Part shown: positions 33,634 through 43,765 of the stretch, piece by piece
Layout: every line of letters begins with the position of its first letter
Position numbering within the stretch: position 1 is the stretch's first letter
Assembly: GCA_013289765.1 (NCBI GenBank)
Contig: JABCZI010000005.1
Location: forward strand, 1-64,000
Length of the DNA: 64,000 nt
Origin: Acidobacteriota bacterium
GTDB taxonomy: Bacteria > Acidobacteriota > Terriglobia > Terriglobales > Acidobacteriaceae
Reading direction: 5' to 3'
Translations under genes and position numbers: made by a program
The notes under the pieces: generated by a model
Told to the model about the DNA's origin: nothing
Databases searched by the model: none
Seen by the model: only the letters and a program-made list of their open reading frames with translations

Positions 33634-34770
33634 GTGGATTTGAAGTGTTTACTACTGTGTTCGGATGACAAGATCGTGCGCGTCCTGCGACGGACTCTGG
33701 GCGACTTGGAGATCAGCGTCGAGCACTGTACCAGTTCGGAGGTGGCACTGCGGCATCTGACGCGGGAGCGATTTGAGGCCATCATAGTGGATTGCGCTGG
33801 ACCGGGAGCGGCCGCTGTGTTGCGCAGCGCGCGCATGGCTCCGTGCAACAAGCGCGCGGTGGCAGTGGCGATCCTTGACTTCGGAGTTGGGCTGCGCTCG
33901 GCATTTGAACTGGGAGCGCATTTCATTTTGTATAAGCCGATTTCGGTGGAGCGGGCGAAGTCGAGCTTTCGTGCAGCCAGAGCTCTGATGAAGAAAGAGC
34001 GGCGGCGCAATTCGCGGATTCCGCTACAAATTCCAGTCGAGATGTCGAGTCTGGAATCGGGCGTGCGGTTTAAAGTGAACACCACAGATTTGGGGGAAGG
34101 CGGGCTGGCTCTGAGCCTGCCGCGGCGCAGCAAGCCCAACGGCCGATGGCAACTGAAGTTTGCCCTGCCGGGGTCGGCAACTGCCCTGGATGTGGCAGCG
34201 GAGTTTGCCTGGGAAGGAAGCGGGACGCAGGTCGGGTTGCGTTTTCAGGACCAGTCTCCGTCATTTGTTCATGAGCTGCGGGAATGGGTGAGCCGCAACT
34301 CACCGGAGATAGAAAAGGACGATCCTCCGGCGCACTGCCAGCTTACTGATTTGAGCCTCGGCGGCTGTTATCTCGAGATCTCTTCGCCCTTTCCGATGTC
34401 TACGCGGGTTACCTTGTCGATGCGGGCCGGCGGGCTCGAACTCAAGACCGAGGGTGTAGTTCGTGTGATGCACGCGGACCAGGGAATGGGCGTGGAATTC
34501 ACGCAGACGACAGCGGAACATCGCGCGAAGTTGGAGAAATTTCTGGAATTGCTAAGCGCGAACCGCGACTTGCAGCCGGAATTATTGGTGGAGGCGGAAG
34601 GGCTGGAAACTGAATCCGCGCAAAATACGGGAATTCCATCGGTATCCAGTGAAGCAGAAGACCCGCTGGTCGGGCTTTTTCGGAACCAGTTTGCGCTCTC
34701 CCCGGACTCGTTCACGGCGGAGTTGCGCAAGCAACGAGGCATGGCCGCCACTGCAGGCGCTTCCGCCTGA
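33634..34770 (+). CDS. Degenerate receiver plus two PilZ domains
   Basis: 378 aa from a GTG. Residues 1-120 are receiver-like (CLLLCSDDKIVRVLRRTL, FEAIIVDCAGPG, FILYKPISVERA) with acidic residues and the Lys in YKP retained, though the usual DxxMP after the Asp is replaced by DCAGPG. PilZ-1 (about 125-225) has RRRNSRIPLQIPVEM and DLGEGGLAL, a good RxxxR plus DxxxxG pair. PilZ-2 (about 230-320) has AHCQLTDLSLGGCYLEI and GVEFTQTTAEHR but lacks RxxxR. The C-terminal 60 residues are of low complexity. It probably integrates phosphorylation or partner signals with c-di-GMP. Confidence 0.85.
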   Translation: MDLKCLLLCSDDKIVRVLRRTLGDLEISVEHCTSSEVALRHLTRERFEAIIVDCAGPGAAAVLRSARMAPCNKRAVAVAILDFGVGLRSAFELGAHFILYKPISVERAKSSFRAARALMKKERRRNSRIPLQIPVEMSSLESGVRFKVNTTDLGEGGLALSLPRRSKPNGRWQLKFALPGSATALDVAAEFAWEGSGTQVGLRFQDQSPSFVHELREWVSRNSPEIEKDDPPAHCQLTDLSLGGCYLEISSPFPMSTRVTLSMRAGGLELKTEGVVRVMHADQGMGVEFTQTTAEHRAKLEKFLELLSANRDLQPELLVEAEGLETESAQNTGIPSVSSEAEDPLVGLFRNQFALSPDSFTAELRKQRGMAATAGASA

Positions 34771-34824
34771 TGGCTCACCCTTGGAATTCTAACTTTTTCC
34801 CGAGCAACTGAACTCGCCGAACTC

Positions 34825-35436
34825 TCACTGCGGAAGTGGAGTTCCTTCCGGAGGGCCTCCCGGCACCATATCAGTTTTGATCGTAGATTTCTGATTGGCC
34901 ATGAGATCGATGTCGGTTTCAAAGGTCTGGTAGCCGGGCAGAGTGATTTTGATTTTTCGTTTTCCCGGAGTGACGAGCAAGGCCTTGCCTATGCCGGTGA
35001 ATTCGGCGACATGGCCCACGAAGACGCCGTCCACGAAAACTGCCGCGCGATTCGGTTTTACATCCAATTTGATCTCGGCGGTTACGCGCGGGAATACCAC
35101 CCGCGTATCCTTTTCCATCTTTACAGCGATGGTCTGCTTGGTGCCCCCGCGGACGGAAAGTTTCTGAACGAAATCAAGGTATCCGCCCTGGCGCACGATA
35201 ATCTCGTGCTCGCCAGGGAGGAGCAGAAGTTTCTTCGACCCCTTCAGTTCCTTCAGGTATCCGACGTATTGACCGTCGAGCCAGACCCCCGACGTCTTTT
35301 CGACCTTCGAGGCGCCAACGAGCTCGATCTCACCGAGAACCTGATTGTTTTCGGCATGCGCCGCTGGAGTAAATATGGTGGTGCTCAAGAAAGCCAGAAG
35401 GCAAAAAAAAGAGCATGTTTTAGAAAGGAAATTCAT
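34825..35436 (-). CDS. Secreted PEGA-domain protein
   Basis: 203 aa from the ATG at 35436 (gaggtgg upstream). A signal peptide covers residues 1-28 (FFCLLAFLSTTIFTPAAHAEN). Two PEGA-like repeats follow: SGVWLDGQYVGYLKELKGSKKLLLLPGEHEIIVRQGGYLDF and AAVFVDGVFVGHVAEFTGIGKALLVTPGKRKIKITLPGYQTFETDI. PEGA repeats are surface beta modules, often in S-layer-like or envelope proteins. The C-terminus is Pro/Gly-rich. It is convergent with the REC-PilZ gene. Confidence 0.85.
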   Translation of the reverse strand: MNFLSKTCSFFCLLAFLSTTIFTPAAHAENNQVLGEIELVGASKVEKTSGVWLDGQYVGYLKELKGSKKLLLLPGEHEIIVRQGGYLDFVQKLSVRGGTKQTIAVKMEKDTRVVFPRVTAEIKLDVKPNRAAVFVDGVFVGHVAEFTGIGKALLVTPGKRKIKITLPGYQTFETDIDLMANQKSTIKTDMVPGGPPEGTPLPQ

Positions 35437-35656
35437 GAGAACCACCTCAGTCTCTCTAATCTGTATCTTTGACCTTTGAGATGACAGAATCAGGGAAAAG
35501 GTAGCTGACTGCGAAGGGTTGAGCAAGGGCTTTAGTCTTGGGTGCGCCTGTGTTTCTAACACCTTTTTCGACGCCTACTACGGGCAGACCGAAGTTTGGA
35601 GCGGCCTCTTTTGCGTATTCTCTTCTTTTCTTTGTCTGGTTTTCTTTGTCTGACGA

Positions 35657-37018
35657 ATGCAGAATGGTAATGGCTGCGGGCTTGATGACGACCGCGCGGA
35701 CCAGGGAGAGTTCTTGAATCGGGCGTTTGATCGGAATTTAGAGTCCGCGGTAGTTTCCCGGTTGATGTGGCGGCTGATGCCTTTTCTTTTTCTTCTATAC
35801 ATCGTTGCCTATCTCGACCGTATTAACGTGAGCTTTGCCATCCTGCAGATGCGGGCCCCGCTGCATTTGACCGACCGGGTTTACGGGCGCGCGGCGGGAA
35901 TGTTTTTCGCGGGATATTTTTTCTTTCAAGTGCCGAGCAACATGGTGCTGGAGAAAGTGGGCGTGCGGCGCTGGATTACCGGGCTGATGGTGGTCTGGGG
36001 CCTGGTGTCGTGCTCCATGATTTTCATCCGCGGACCGGTCAGCTTTTATGTGCTGCGGTTCCTGCTGGGAGGGGCGGAAGCGGGATTTTTCCCGGGCATG
36101 ATTCTTTACATGAAACATTGGTTCCCGGCGAGTACCAGAGCGCGGGCGGTGGCGTGGTTCATGACGGCGAATCCCTTGGCTGGCGTGGTGGGGAGTCCGA
36201 TCTCGGGAGCGTTGCTGGGGATGCATGGAGGCGGGCTGGCGGGCTGGCAGTGGCTGTTCCTGATGGAGGGCCTGCCCGCGATCGTGCTGGGGACGGCCGT
36301 GTACTGGGCGCTGACAGATGGTCCGGCGAAGGCGACCTGGTTGTCCGATGATCAGCGCGGTTGGCTGCTGGCGGAGTTGGAGCGTGAGCGAGAAGCGAAT
36401 TCCGGCGGGGCCGCCGGGGGTATCTGGCAGGCGCTGACGAGCGGCAGAATATGGCTGCTGGCTCTGGTTTATTTTGGCGTGCCGGCTTCCGTGTATGGCG
36501 TGACGCTGTGGCTGCCGAGCGCGATCCGCAGCTTGTCCGGGCTAGGCTACTTCTCGACCGGGCTGGTAGCGGCGATGCCTTATCTGTTGACCGCAGTGGC
36601 GATGGTGCTGGTCGGGAGGCACTCCGATATATCGGGGGAGCGGCGGTGGCATACGGCGTTGCCGGGGCTGGCGGGGGCAGCGGCGCTGGTCGTAGCGGCT
36701 TACAGCGGGATGCCGGTGCTGGTGATCGCGGGAATGAGTTTGGGAATGCTGGGCGCGCAGTCGATGTCGGGACCGTTCTGGGCGCTGGCGACATCGCGAT
36801 TGAGCGGCCCGGCGGCAGCGGCGAGTATCGCTGTGATCAACTCCTTGGGAAATCTTGGCGGGTACTTCGGGCCTTACATTATTGGATGGGCGAGGTCTGA
36901 CGGGGGCAGCTTCCGGGGTGGGTTGCTGGCGGTGGGGGTTGTGCTGGCGGTGTGTGCAGGGATGGCGCTGGTGGTAGGCGAACCGAAGCTTGCGGGGGGC
37001 CCCCACCTTAAAACTTGA
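35657..37018 (+). CDS. MFS transporter, ACS (anion:cation symporter) type
   Basis: 453 aa with about 12 membrane segments. The first is preceded by RLMPFLFLLYIVAYLDRINVSFA, an ACS-family signature, followed by VYGRAAGMFFAGYFFFQVPSNMVLEKVGVRRWI and FYVLRFLLGGAEAGFFPGMILYMKHWFPASTRARA. The end has INSLGNLGGYFGPYIIGW, also ACS-like. Relatives import hexuronates, tartrate or other organic acids with protons. The first about 30 residues are not conserved and an internal start near MWRLMPF is possible. It is transcribed alone, just before the lipid-like cluster. Confidence 0.9.
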   Translation: MQNGNGCGLDDDRADQGEFLNRAFDRNLESAVVSRLMWRLMPFLFLLYIVAYLDRINVSFAILQMRAPLHLTDRVYGRAAGMFFAGYFFFQVPSNMVLEKVGVRRWITGLMVVWGLVSCSMIFIRGPVSFYVLRFLLGGAEAGFFPGMILYMKHWFPASTRARAVAWFMTANPLAGVVGSPISGALLGMHGGGLAGWQWLFLMEGLPAIVLGTAVYWALTDGPAKATWLSDDQRGWLLAELEREREANSGGAAGGIWQALTSGRIWLLALVYFGVPASVYGVTLWLPSAIRSLSGLGYFSTGLVAAMPYLLTAVAMVLVGRHSDISGERRWHTALPGLAGAAALVVAAYSGMPVLVIAGMSLGMLGAQSMSGPFWALATSRLSGPAAAASIAVINSLGNLGGYFGPYIIGWARSDGGSFRGGLLAVGVVLAVCAGMALVVGEPKLAGGPHLKT

Positions 37019-37135
37019 GTGGATTGTTTACAATGGAAGATTCGTCCACCGCGATTAGGGAATCCCTGTACTCTGGACGAGGAAATACTGACCGGGAATA
37101 GTTAGGAACGGCAACACCAGGAACAGCGAAGCCAC

Positions 37136-39475
37136 TTGGAATCGTCAAATCACAAACCTAGCGGGTCCGCGAGCGTGCCGGCGGCAGTGTCTCCCACGGT
37201 TTATTGGCGGGTGGAGGGCAGCCTGCTCGACCTGACCGTGGTGCAACCGGTGGCGTTCTTTACGTGGAATGCGCAGACCTTTACCGAGCGGTTCCGGCGG
37301 CGGGGGCTGATTTTCTTGATGGCGGCGCTGCGTCCGTTTCTTTACTCGACGAATCGAAAGTTTGCGACCCGTGTGGTGCATACGGCGCTGCGCGGCGTGA
37401 CACGAGACCGCCTCGATTTGCTGGGCGAAGAATACTTCCAATACAAACTGAAGCCGCGGCTGAAGGCGCACGGAGTGGAGCGGGTGCAGGAACTGGTGCG
37501 GGCTGGCGCGGACGTGGTGCTGGTAAGCCAGGGGCTGGAGCACGTGATGAAGCCGCTCGCGCTGCATCTTGGAGTGAAGCGGCTGGTGGCGAACCGGTTG
37601 GAGTTTCGCGGCGGGGTGGCGACGGGCAGGTTGCTGGAGCCGGTGATCAGGCCGCGCGGGGCGTTGGCACGAATCCGCGAGGAAAGCCCGGATGGACGAC
37701 GAGCGCCGAAGACGCTGGCGCGACAACTGGATCTTTCTCTGGAGGAATTAAAAGCAGCGGTGATTGACTCTGGACGGGAACTGCCGGCGCTCGAGCGGCC
37801 GATCGTGCATTTTGAGGGGCGGAAGCAGGCGGCAGAATTTTCGGTGCGGCGGGCGCTCGCGGGCAAGCATGTGATGCTGATCGGCGTCACGGGATTTATC
37901 GGCAAGGTGTGGCTGGCGAATACGCTGATGGATTTGCCGAAGATCGGCCGCATCTATCTGCTGATCCGGCGGCAGAAGTCGAATCCGGCGCAGCGCAGGT
38001 TCGAGAAGATCGTGGAAGAATCGCCGGTGTTCGATCCGCTGTTCGAGAAATATGGATTGGAGCTTGGAGCTTACCTGCGGGACAAGGTTGAGGTGGTGGA
38101 AGGCGATGTCACACTGGCGGAGTTGGGGCTGGATCCGGAGGTCGCGCGGCGGCTCAAGGGAAATCTCGATCTGATTGTGAATAGTTCAGGATTGACTGAC
38201 TTCAATCCGGATTTGCGGGATGCGCTGCTGACCAATACCGATGCGGCGATGAACATCCTGGAGTTTGTGCGCAGCACGGATCACGCGGGGCTGCTGCACC
38301 TTTCGACGTGTTATGTGGCGGGTGAACGCGACGGCCGGGTTACGGAGAAGCTGATCCCGAACTATACGCCGCACCGCGTCCCTGACTTTGATGCGGAGCA
38401 AGAACTGAGGTCGCTGCACGAGTTGATTGCGAAGGCTGAGTCGCAGGCTGAGGGCGCGGAGGTGACGGCCGATCTACGGTCGCAGTCACTCTCGAAGGAA
38501 CATGCGGCGAAAGGGTTGCAGGGCGCGGCGCTGGAAAACCAGATTCGCAAGAACCGCATACGCTGGTTGAAAACCTATTTGACCGATGAGGGGACGCGGC
38601 GCGCGAAGGAACTGGGCTGGCCCAACACTTACACACTCACCAAGAGCCTGGCGGAGTCGCTCATTGTGAAGTACGGAGCTGGGCTCCCGATTGCGGTGGT
38701 GCGTCCGGCGATTGTGGAAACGTCGGTGAAGAAACCGTTTCTGGGATGGAATGAAGGGATCAATACGTCGGCGTCGCTGTCTTATTTGTTAGGGACATAT
38801 TTTCGGCAATTGCCGTCGAACGAGAGGAAGCGGCTGGATATTATTCCGGTGGATGAAGTTTGCGCAGGGATGACCCTGATTGGTGCAGCAATTGTGGAGC
38901 GGCGGCACGACCAGCTGTATCAGTTGGCAACGTCGGTGACGAATCCGTGCGATATGGGACGATCGATTGAGTTGACATCGCTAGGCCATCGCAAACATTA
39001 CCGGGCGCAGGAAGGGTTGGAATCCTGGCTGCGACTGCGGTTTGATGCGATCCCGGTGTCGAAGACGCGGTACCAGCGCATGTCGGCGCCGGCGCAGAAG
39101 GCGATTGTGAAATCCATACAGCGGGTTATGTCGCCGCTTCCTTTGAAGAAGACGCCGCTGGTGAAGACGGAGAGAAATCTGGAGCGGCTGGAAAAGCTGA
39201 TCGAGTTGTTTGAGCCTTTCATTCTTTTTAACGAGCACGACTTTGCGGCGGACAACATTGAGAAGCTGTCGCACGCGCTGGCGGCTGACGAGCGCGAGGA
39301 GTTTGGATACAAGGCGCGGCTGTTGGATTGGTGGGATTATTGGATCAACGTGCATATTCCGGCGCTGCGGCGATGGACTTATCCGTTGATCGAGGGTAGG
39401 CCGCTAGAGGCGCGTCCGGCGCGGAGTTTGATGAATGGTGAGACGGTCAAGACTGGCACGAATGGGAATTGGTGA
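37136..39475 (+). CDS. HAD-like (inactive) / acyl thioester reductase fusion
   Basis: 779 aa from a TTG. Residues 20-190 follow a SerB-type HAD fold: YWRVEGSLLDLTVVQPVAFF stands where FDxDGTL should be, so the nucleophilic Asp is gone; later VVLVSQGLEHVMKPLALHLGVKRLVAN matches HAD motif II. After about residue 240 comes a Rossmann SDR of the NAD-binding-4/fatty acyl-CoA reductase type: VMLIGVTGFIGKVWLANTLM (GxxGxxG), VEVVEGDV, LDLIVNSSGLTDF, LLHLSTCYVAGER and the catalytic TYTLTKSLAESLI (YxxxK). The C-terminal 250 residues contain a sterile-type helical region. It likely reduces an acyl-CoA or acyl-ACP thioester. It is the first gene of the cluster. Confidence 0.85.
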   Translation: MESSNHKPSGSASVPAAVSPTVYWRVEGSLLDLTVVQPVAFFTWNAQTFTERFRRRGLIFLMAALRPFLYSTNRKFATRVVHTALRGVTRDRLDLLGEEYFQYKLKPRLKAHGVERVQELVRAGADVVLVSQGLEHVMKPLALHLGVKRLVANRLEFRGGVATGRLLEPVIRPRGALARIREESPDGRRAPKTLARQLDLSLEELKAAVIDSGRELPALERPIVHFEGRKQAAEFSVRRALAGKHVMLIGVTGFIGKVWLANTLMDLPKIGRIYLLIRRQKSNPAQRRFEKIVEESPVFDPLFEKYGLELGAYLRDKVEVVEGDVTLAELGLDPEVARRLKGNLDLIVNSSGLTDFNPDLRDALLTNTDAAMNILEFVRSTDHAGLLHLSTCYVAGERDGRVTEKLIPNYTPHRVPDFDAEQELRSLHELIAKAESQAEGAEVTADLRSQSLSKEHAAKGLQGAALENQIRKNRIRWLKTYLTDEGTRRAKELGWPNTYTLTKSLAESLIVKYGAGLPIAVVRPAIVETSVKKPFLGWNEGINTSASLSYLLGTYFRQLPSNERKRLDIIPVDEVCAGMTLIGAAIVERRHDQLYQLATSVTNPCDMGRSIELTSLGHRKHYRAQEGLESWLRLRFDAIPVSKTRYQRMSAPAQKAIVKSIQRVMSPLPLKKTPLVKTERNLERLEKLIELFEPFILFNEHDFAADNIEKLSHALAADEREEFGYKARLLDWWDYWINVHIPALRRWTYPLIEGRPLEARPARSLMNGETVKTGTNGNW

Positions 39476-40609
39476 ATGGCGATATTTCTGACAGGGTCGA
39501 CGGGATACATTGGGGCGCATGTGGCGGCGAATCTGCTGCGGGATCATGGCGCGGCATTGAATGTACTGGTGCGGGCGCGGGATGTGAACGAAGCGCAAGG
39601 ACGGCTGTGGCAGGCGCTGCAGTTGCATCTGGACTTTCCTCAGTTTTACGAATACTTGCAAACCCGGGTGCGGGTATTTCGCGGAGACTTGACCGAGCCC
39701 GGGTTTGGATTGAACCGCGACGAATACGACCGGCTGGTTCATACGTCAGATTCGGTGATTCATTGCGCCGCTTCGTTGAACCGGAAGTCAGAGAAGAGTT
39801 GCCTGAATGTGAATTTGCGGGGCACTCTCGAGGTGCTGACATTGGCGCGGCACGCGGAGCATTATCACGGGCTGAGGCGATTCAGCCAGGTGAGCACCGT
39901 GGCGGTGGCGGGAAAGCGGCAGAATGAAGTGGTGAGCGAGGATCGATCGATTGATTGGGAGCGCTCGGATTACGATCCGTACGCGCGCACGAAAAAATTC
40001 TGCGAGCACATGATGCGGGTGCTGCTACCGGAAACGCCGAAGACGATTTTCCGTCCCAGCATTGTTCTGGGCGATAGCCGGTATGCGGAGACGACGCAGT
40101 TCGATATGGTGAAGGCCTTTGTATTTCTGGCCGGGCTGCCGGTACTGCCGTTTCGTCCGACGGACAAGATCGACATTGTGAATGTCGACTTTGTCGCCGA
40201 CGCCATTGCGACGCTGCATCAGAAGGAGCGCCCAGAGCACGACACATATCATCTTTCGTCCGGGATCGGCTCGCAGACTTTTCGGGAGATCACGAAGGCC
40301 TTGGCGGAGGCGCAAAATAAGCGTGCGCCCGTGTTTGTACCGGTGGCGGAGCGTCCGTTTGCGGGATCGGTCAATTTTTTGGCGAAGCGCAAGGGAGCGG
40401 TTGGAAAAGGCGCGTCCCTGATGAAGGTATTCATGCCATATCTGGTATGGAACACGGTGTTCGATAACCGTCGCGTGACGCGGGAGTTAGGCACGAAGCC
40501 GGTGCCGTTCTCCGAATATTCCTATCCACTTCTGAAGTTCAGCAGCGAGAATGATTTTGCTTACCGCTACCGTCCCTGGCCGGCTGCGGCAGGAGGAACC
40601 GCCGCATGA
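39476..40609 (+). CDS. Extended SDR, NAD-binding-4 type
   Basis: 377 aa; the ATG directly follows the previous TGA. The NAD(P) site is [20 protein letters not shown]. Catalytic [15 protein letters not shown] (YxxxK) and [13 protein letters not shown] place it in the extended SDR family near thioester reductases. The substrate is unknown; a second reduction or epimerisation is plausible. It ends in a 4 bp overlap with the pyruvyl-transferase-like gene. Confidence 0.85.
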   Translation: MAIFLTGSTGYIGAHVAANLLRDHGAALNVLVRARDVNEAQGRLWQALQLHLDFPQFYEYLQTRVRVFRGDLTEPGFGLNRDEYDRLVHTSDSVIHCAASLNRKSEKSCLNVNLRGTLEVLTLARHAEHYHGLRRFSQVSTVAVAGKRQNEVVSEDRSIDWERSDYDPYARTKKFCEHMMRVLLPETPKTIFRPSIVLGDSRYAETTQFDMVKAFVFLAGLPVLPFRPTDKIDIVNVDFVADAIATLHQKERPEHDTYHLSSGIGSQTFREITKALAEAQNKRAPVFVPVAERPFAGSVNFLAKRKGAVGKGASLMKVFMPYLVWNTVFDNRRVTRELGTKPVPFSEYSYPLLKFSSENDFAYRYRPWPAAAGGTAA

Positions 40610-42015
40610 TGGACTTCATTCTGGAAGCGTGGGTTAGCACTTCGATCGAGCGCGCAAAAGCGGGATGGATGCTGGGCGCCGGGAAGCGCTGGAAGCCGGG
40701 CGAGAAATTGAAGCTATTATTTGCCGGCTACAACGGCACGCGGAACATGGGCTCGGATGTGCGCGTGGAAGAGATGCTGCGGCAGATACGGCATATTCTG
40801 GGAGCCGAGCGCGTGGACCTCAGCGTAATGAGCCAGAACTTCGATTTCTCTCGGGAATATTTTGAGGGCACGAGGCAAGTGCATTTGCCGGACATCTTTC
40901 CTCCGTTCCTGGCGAAGGAGGTTCCGCAGCACGATGGAGTGGTGGCGTGCGAAGGTTCGATGTTCAAGAGCAAGTTCGCCAACGCGCTGACCACGATGAT
41001 GATTGGGTCGCTGGGAATCGCGGCGGCGCAGAATAAATTATCGGTGGGATACGGCGCGGAAGCGGGGCATATGGATCCTCTGGTGGCGAAGATGTGCGGG
41101 CGATATTGCCGAAACTCTTTTGTGATTACGCGGAATGAAGAATCGCGGACCGTGTTGCGCGAGTTGGGGGTGCCGACGGAGTTGGGTACTGATACGGCGT
41201 GGACGTTTGAACCGCGTCCGCCAGAATACGGGCAGAGTGTGTTGCGGAAAGTTGGCTGGGACGGAAAGACCCCGGTGCTGGTGGTATGTCCGATCAACCC
41301 GTTCGAATGGCCGGTGAAGGCGTCGGTGGCGAAGTATGCGGTGCGCAGCCTGACGGGTGCGTATAAGGATAGCCATTATCGGACGGTGTATTTTCATAAT
41401 TCGGGGCCGGCGGCGGAACAGGCTTATCAGAAATACTGGAATGCAATTGCGAATGCGGTGGATGCGTTCCGCAAGAAGAAAAATGTGTTTGTGATTTTGG
41501 CGGCAACGGAACGTTTGGATGCGCGTCCCGCGAACCGGATTTCGGAGAAGTTGGGCGGCGTGCCGGTGCTTACGTCGGACGAATACAACATTTACGAATT
41601 GGTCAGCGTGTTGCGGGGTTGCCATCTGATGGCGTCGTCGCGATATCACGGCATTGTGACGTCGATGCCGGGGCTGGTTCCATCGGTGGGGATCACGATG
41701 GATGAACGCATCCGGAATTTGATGCGGGAGCGCGGACATCAGGATCTGCTGATGACGGTGGATGATCCCGAGCTTGAAGGGAAACTGCTGGCGGCCTTAG
41801 AGAAGCTGAGTTGCGAGGGCGAGGCTATTGCCGGGGGAATTGCGAAAACGGTGGTCAGGAATTTGAAAGTGATGGCGCGCATGGGTGTGTACTTCGAAGA
41901 GGAAGTGCAGAGAAGATATCCGGAGTTTGAAACCCGGCGGGGCGAGTGGAGTTGGGAAGATTACCTGCCGCCCATGAGCAGCGGGTTGCACGAGTTGGTG
42001 GAGACTTATAACTAG
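40606..42015 (+). CDS. Polysaccharide pyruvyl transferase-like protein
   Basis: 469 aa. The fold of the PS_pyruv_trans family (CsaB-like) is indicated by [94 protein letters not shown] and [22 protein letters not shown]. Known members add a ketal-linked pyruvate from PEP to a sugar of a wall polymer or glycan. Here the gene is embedded in acyl-lipid genes with 4 bp overlap upstream, an unusual context that suggests a pyruvylated glycolipid. Confidence 0.87.
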   Translation: MMDFILEAWVSTSIERAKAGWMLGAGKRWKPGEKLKLLFAGYNGTRNMGSDVRVEEMLRQIRHILGAERVDLSVMSQNFDFSREYFEGTRQVHLPDIFPPFLAKEVPQHDGVVACEGSMFKSKFANALTTMMIGSLGIAAAQNKLSVGYGAEAGHMDPLVAKMCGRYCRNSFVITRNEESRTVLRELGVPTELGTDTAWTFEPRPPEYGQSVLRKVGWDGKTPVLVVCPINPFEWPVKASVAKYAVRSLTGAYKDSHYRTVYFHNSGPAAEQAYQKYWNAIANAVDAFRKKKNVFVILAATERLDARPANRISEKLGGVPVLTSDEYNIYELVSVLRGCHLMASSRYHGIVTSMPGLVPSVGITMDERIRNLMRERGHQDLLMTVDDPELEGKLLAALEKLSCEGEAIAGGIAKTVVRNLKVMARMGVYFEEEVQRRYPEFETRRGEWSWEDYLPPMSSGLHELVETYN

Positions 42016-42081
42016 GCGTTTAACCAAAGAGCGCGTGACGGTCGCGACGACGATTCCGAGCGCGGTATTGCAATCCGAACT

Positions 42082-43755
42082 TTGAGCACAGCCATTCCAT
42101 TTATCGAAGATATATTTTCGCAACTGCAGCAGGCTGCGAACACGCGGATTCTCGCCGAGATTCGCGACGGGCAAATCACGGGCGTCACCGGGAGCGAGTT
42201 GCTTGAATTGGTCCGCAAGGCGCGGACATTTATTGCTTCGCGCGGGCTGCAGAAGGGCGACCGGTGCGGGTTGCTGGCCGCGAACAGCATTCGCTGGGTG
42301 GCGATGGATCTGGCGCTGATGGCCGAAGGGCTGATCGTGGTGCCGCTGTATTCACGTCAGGCTCCGGCGGAACTGGTCGCGATGATGAAGGATTGCACGC
42401 CGTCGCTGATATGCTGCGGCGATGCGGCCTTGCGGGACGGAATTGCGCAAGCGTGGACGGAAGCTCCGCCACAGGTTTTGTTTGATGACGTTTTTGCGGG
42501 CGTGGACGGAGTGCAGTTGCGGCGGCCGGAGGTTGGAAACGAAAGTCCCGTAACAATCATTTATACGTCCGGCACATCGGGCGAAGCGAAGGGGGTCATC
42601 CTTAGTTCTGCGAATGTGGGCTTCATGCTCGACCGGACGGCGGAGCGGCTGAGCCAGTTGATGGCAGAATCTTCTTCCGGTGCGGCGGGACCGGACCGCA
42701 TCTTTCATTACTTGCCGTTTACGTTTGCGGCGTCCTGGATTGCGTTGCTGACATTTCTTAAGCGGCGGAGCCTGGTCACGATCAACATGGATCTGGCGAA
42801 GATTGCGAGTGATATGAGGGCGGTGGCTCCGGATTATTTTCTCAATGTGCCGCAATTGCTGGAGCGCATGCGGCGGGCGGTGGATGAACAACTTTGGCAG
42901 ACCGGCGGCGTGGCGCAGGCGATTTATTCGCGAGCGAAGGGCGCGTGGGCGCGGCGACAGGAGAAACAGGTGAAGGCCGGAGATGCGATGTGGCTAGGCC
43001 TGGCAAACCGGCTGATTTTTCCGGCGATCCGCAAGAAAATGATTGGAAGAAATCTGAAGGCGCTGATTTGCGGGTCGGCGCCGCTGAGTACAGAGACGCA
43101 GCTTTATTTTATGATGCTCGGAATTCGAGTGCTGCAGGTTTATGGGCTGACGGAGACCACTGCGATCTGTACGATGGATGATCCGAACGGCGTCGACGTA
43201 GGGCGCGTGGGGCCGGCGATCGCGGGTATGGAGATGAAGCTTGGGGAGAACGATGAGATCGTGGTGCGAGGGCCGAATGTGTTTTCCGGCTACTGGAAAC
43301 GTCCAGAGCAAACTGCCGACGCGTTGCGCGAGGGATGGTTTCACACGGGCGATCAGGGCGAAGTGAACGCGGCGGGCAACTGGCGGATTGCGGGGCGAAT
43401 CAAGAATCTGATTATTCTGGGTTCGGGGCACAAGATTTCTCCGGAGCCGATCGAGAGTGCGATTGCGAAGAGTTTGCCGGAGGCGCAGCAGATTGTTGTT
43501 GTGGGGAACGGCCGAGGATACTTGACGGCCATCGTGACGGGAAGCGTGTCGGCTGAAAAAGTGCAGGCGGCGCTGGATATCGTGAATCCTGAGTTCCCGC
43601 ATTATAAGCAAGTGCGGGGGTTCGTGGTGCGCGAGGAAGCGTTCTCGATTGAAAGCGGAATGTTGACGGTGAACGGAAAGCTGAAGCGCGACGTGATTGC
43701 GACTCGGATGAAAGATGAGATTGAAGAGATGTATGGGGTGAGGCAGGCAGTTTAG
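42082..43755 (+). CDS. AMP-forming acyl-CoA/acyl-ACP synthetase
   Basis: 557 aa from a TTG. ANL-superfamily motifs: P-loop YTSGTSGEAKGV (about 156-167), VYGLTETT (A5 motif), WFHTGDQGEV (A7), IAGRIKNLIILGSGHKISPEPIE (A8) and LTVNGKLKRD (A10, with the catalytic Lys). A FadD-like or long-chain acyl specificity is likely from the overall length and FTFAASWIALLTFLKRRSL. It would activate a fatty acid for the cluster's acyl carrier protein or for CoA. Confidence 0.92.
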   Translation: MSTAIPFIEDIFSQLQQAANTRILAEIRDGQITGVTGSELLELVRKARTFIASRGLQKGDRCGLLAANSIRWVAMDLALMAEGLIVVPLYSRQAPAELVAMMKDCTPSLICCGDAALRDGIAQAWTEAPPQVLFDDVFAGVDGVQLRRPEVGNESPVTIIYTSGTSGEAKGVILSSANVGFMLDRTAERLSQLMAESSSGAAGPDRIFHYLPFTFAASWIALLTFLKRRSLVTINMDLAKIASDMRAVAPDYFLNVPQLLERMRRAVDEQLWQTGGVAQAIYSRAKGAWARRQEKQVKAGDAMWLGLANRLIFPAIRKKMIGRNLKALICGSAPLSTETQLYFMMLGIRVLQVYGLTETTAICTMDDPNGVDVGRVGPAIAGMEMKLGENDEIVVRGPNVFSGYWKRPEQTADALREGWFHTGDQGEVNAAGNWRIAGRIKNLIILGSGHKISPEPIESAIAKSLPEAQQIVVVGNGRGYLTAIVTGSVSAEKVQAALDIVNPEFPHYKQVRGFVVREEAFSIESGMLTVNGKLKRDVIATRMKDEIEEMYGVRQAV

Positions 43756-43765
43756 TTCGAGTGAA

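Noticed and set aside
37145..38636. Arg/Pro-rich frames on the minus strand of the reductase gene
   Set aside because: They are typical shadows of a G-rich coding strand; the plus-strand frame has clear reductase motifs.
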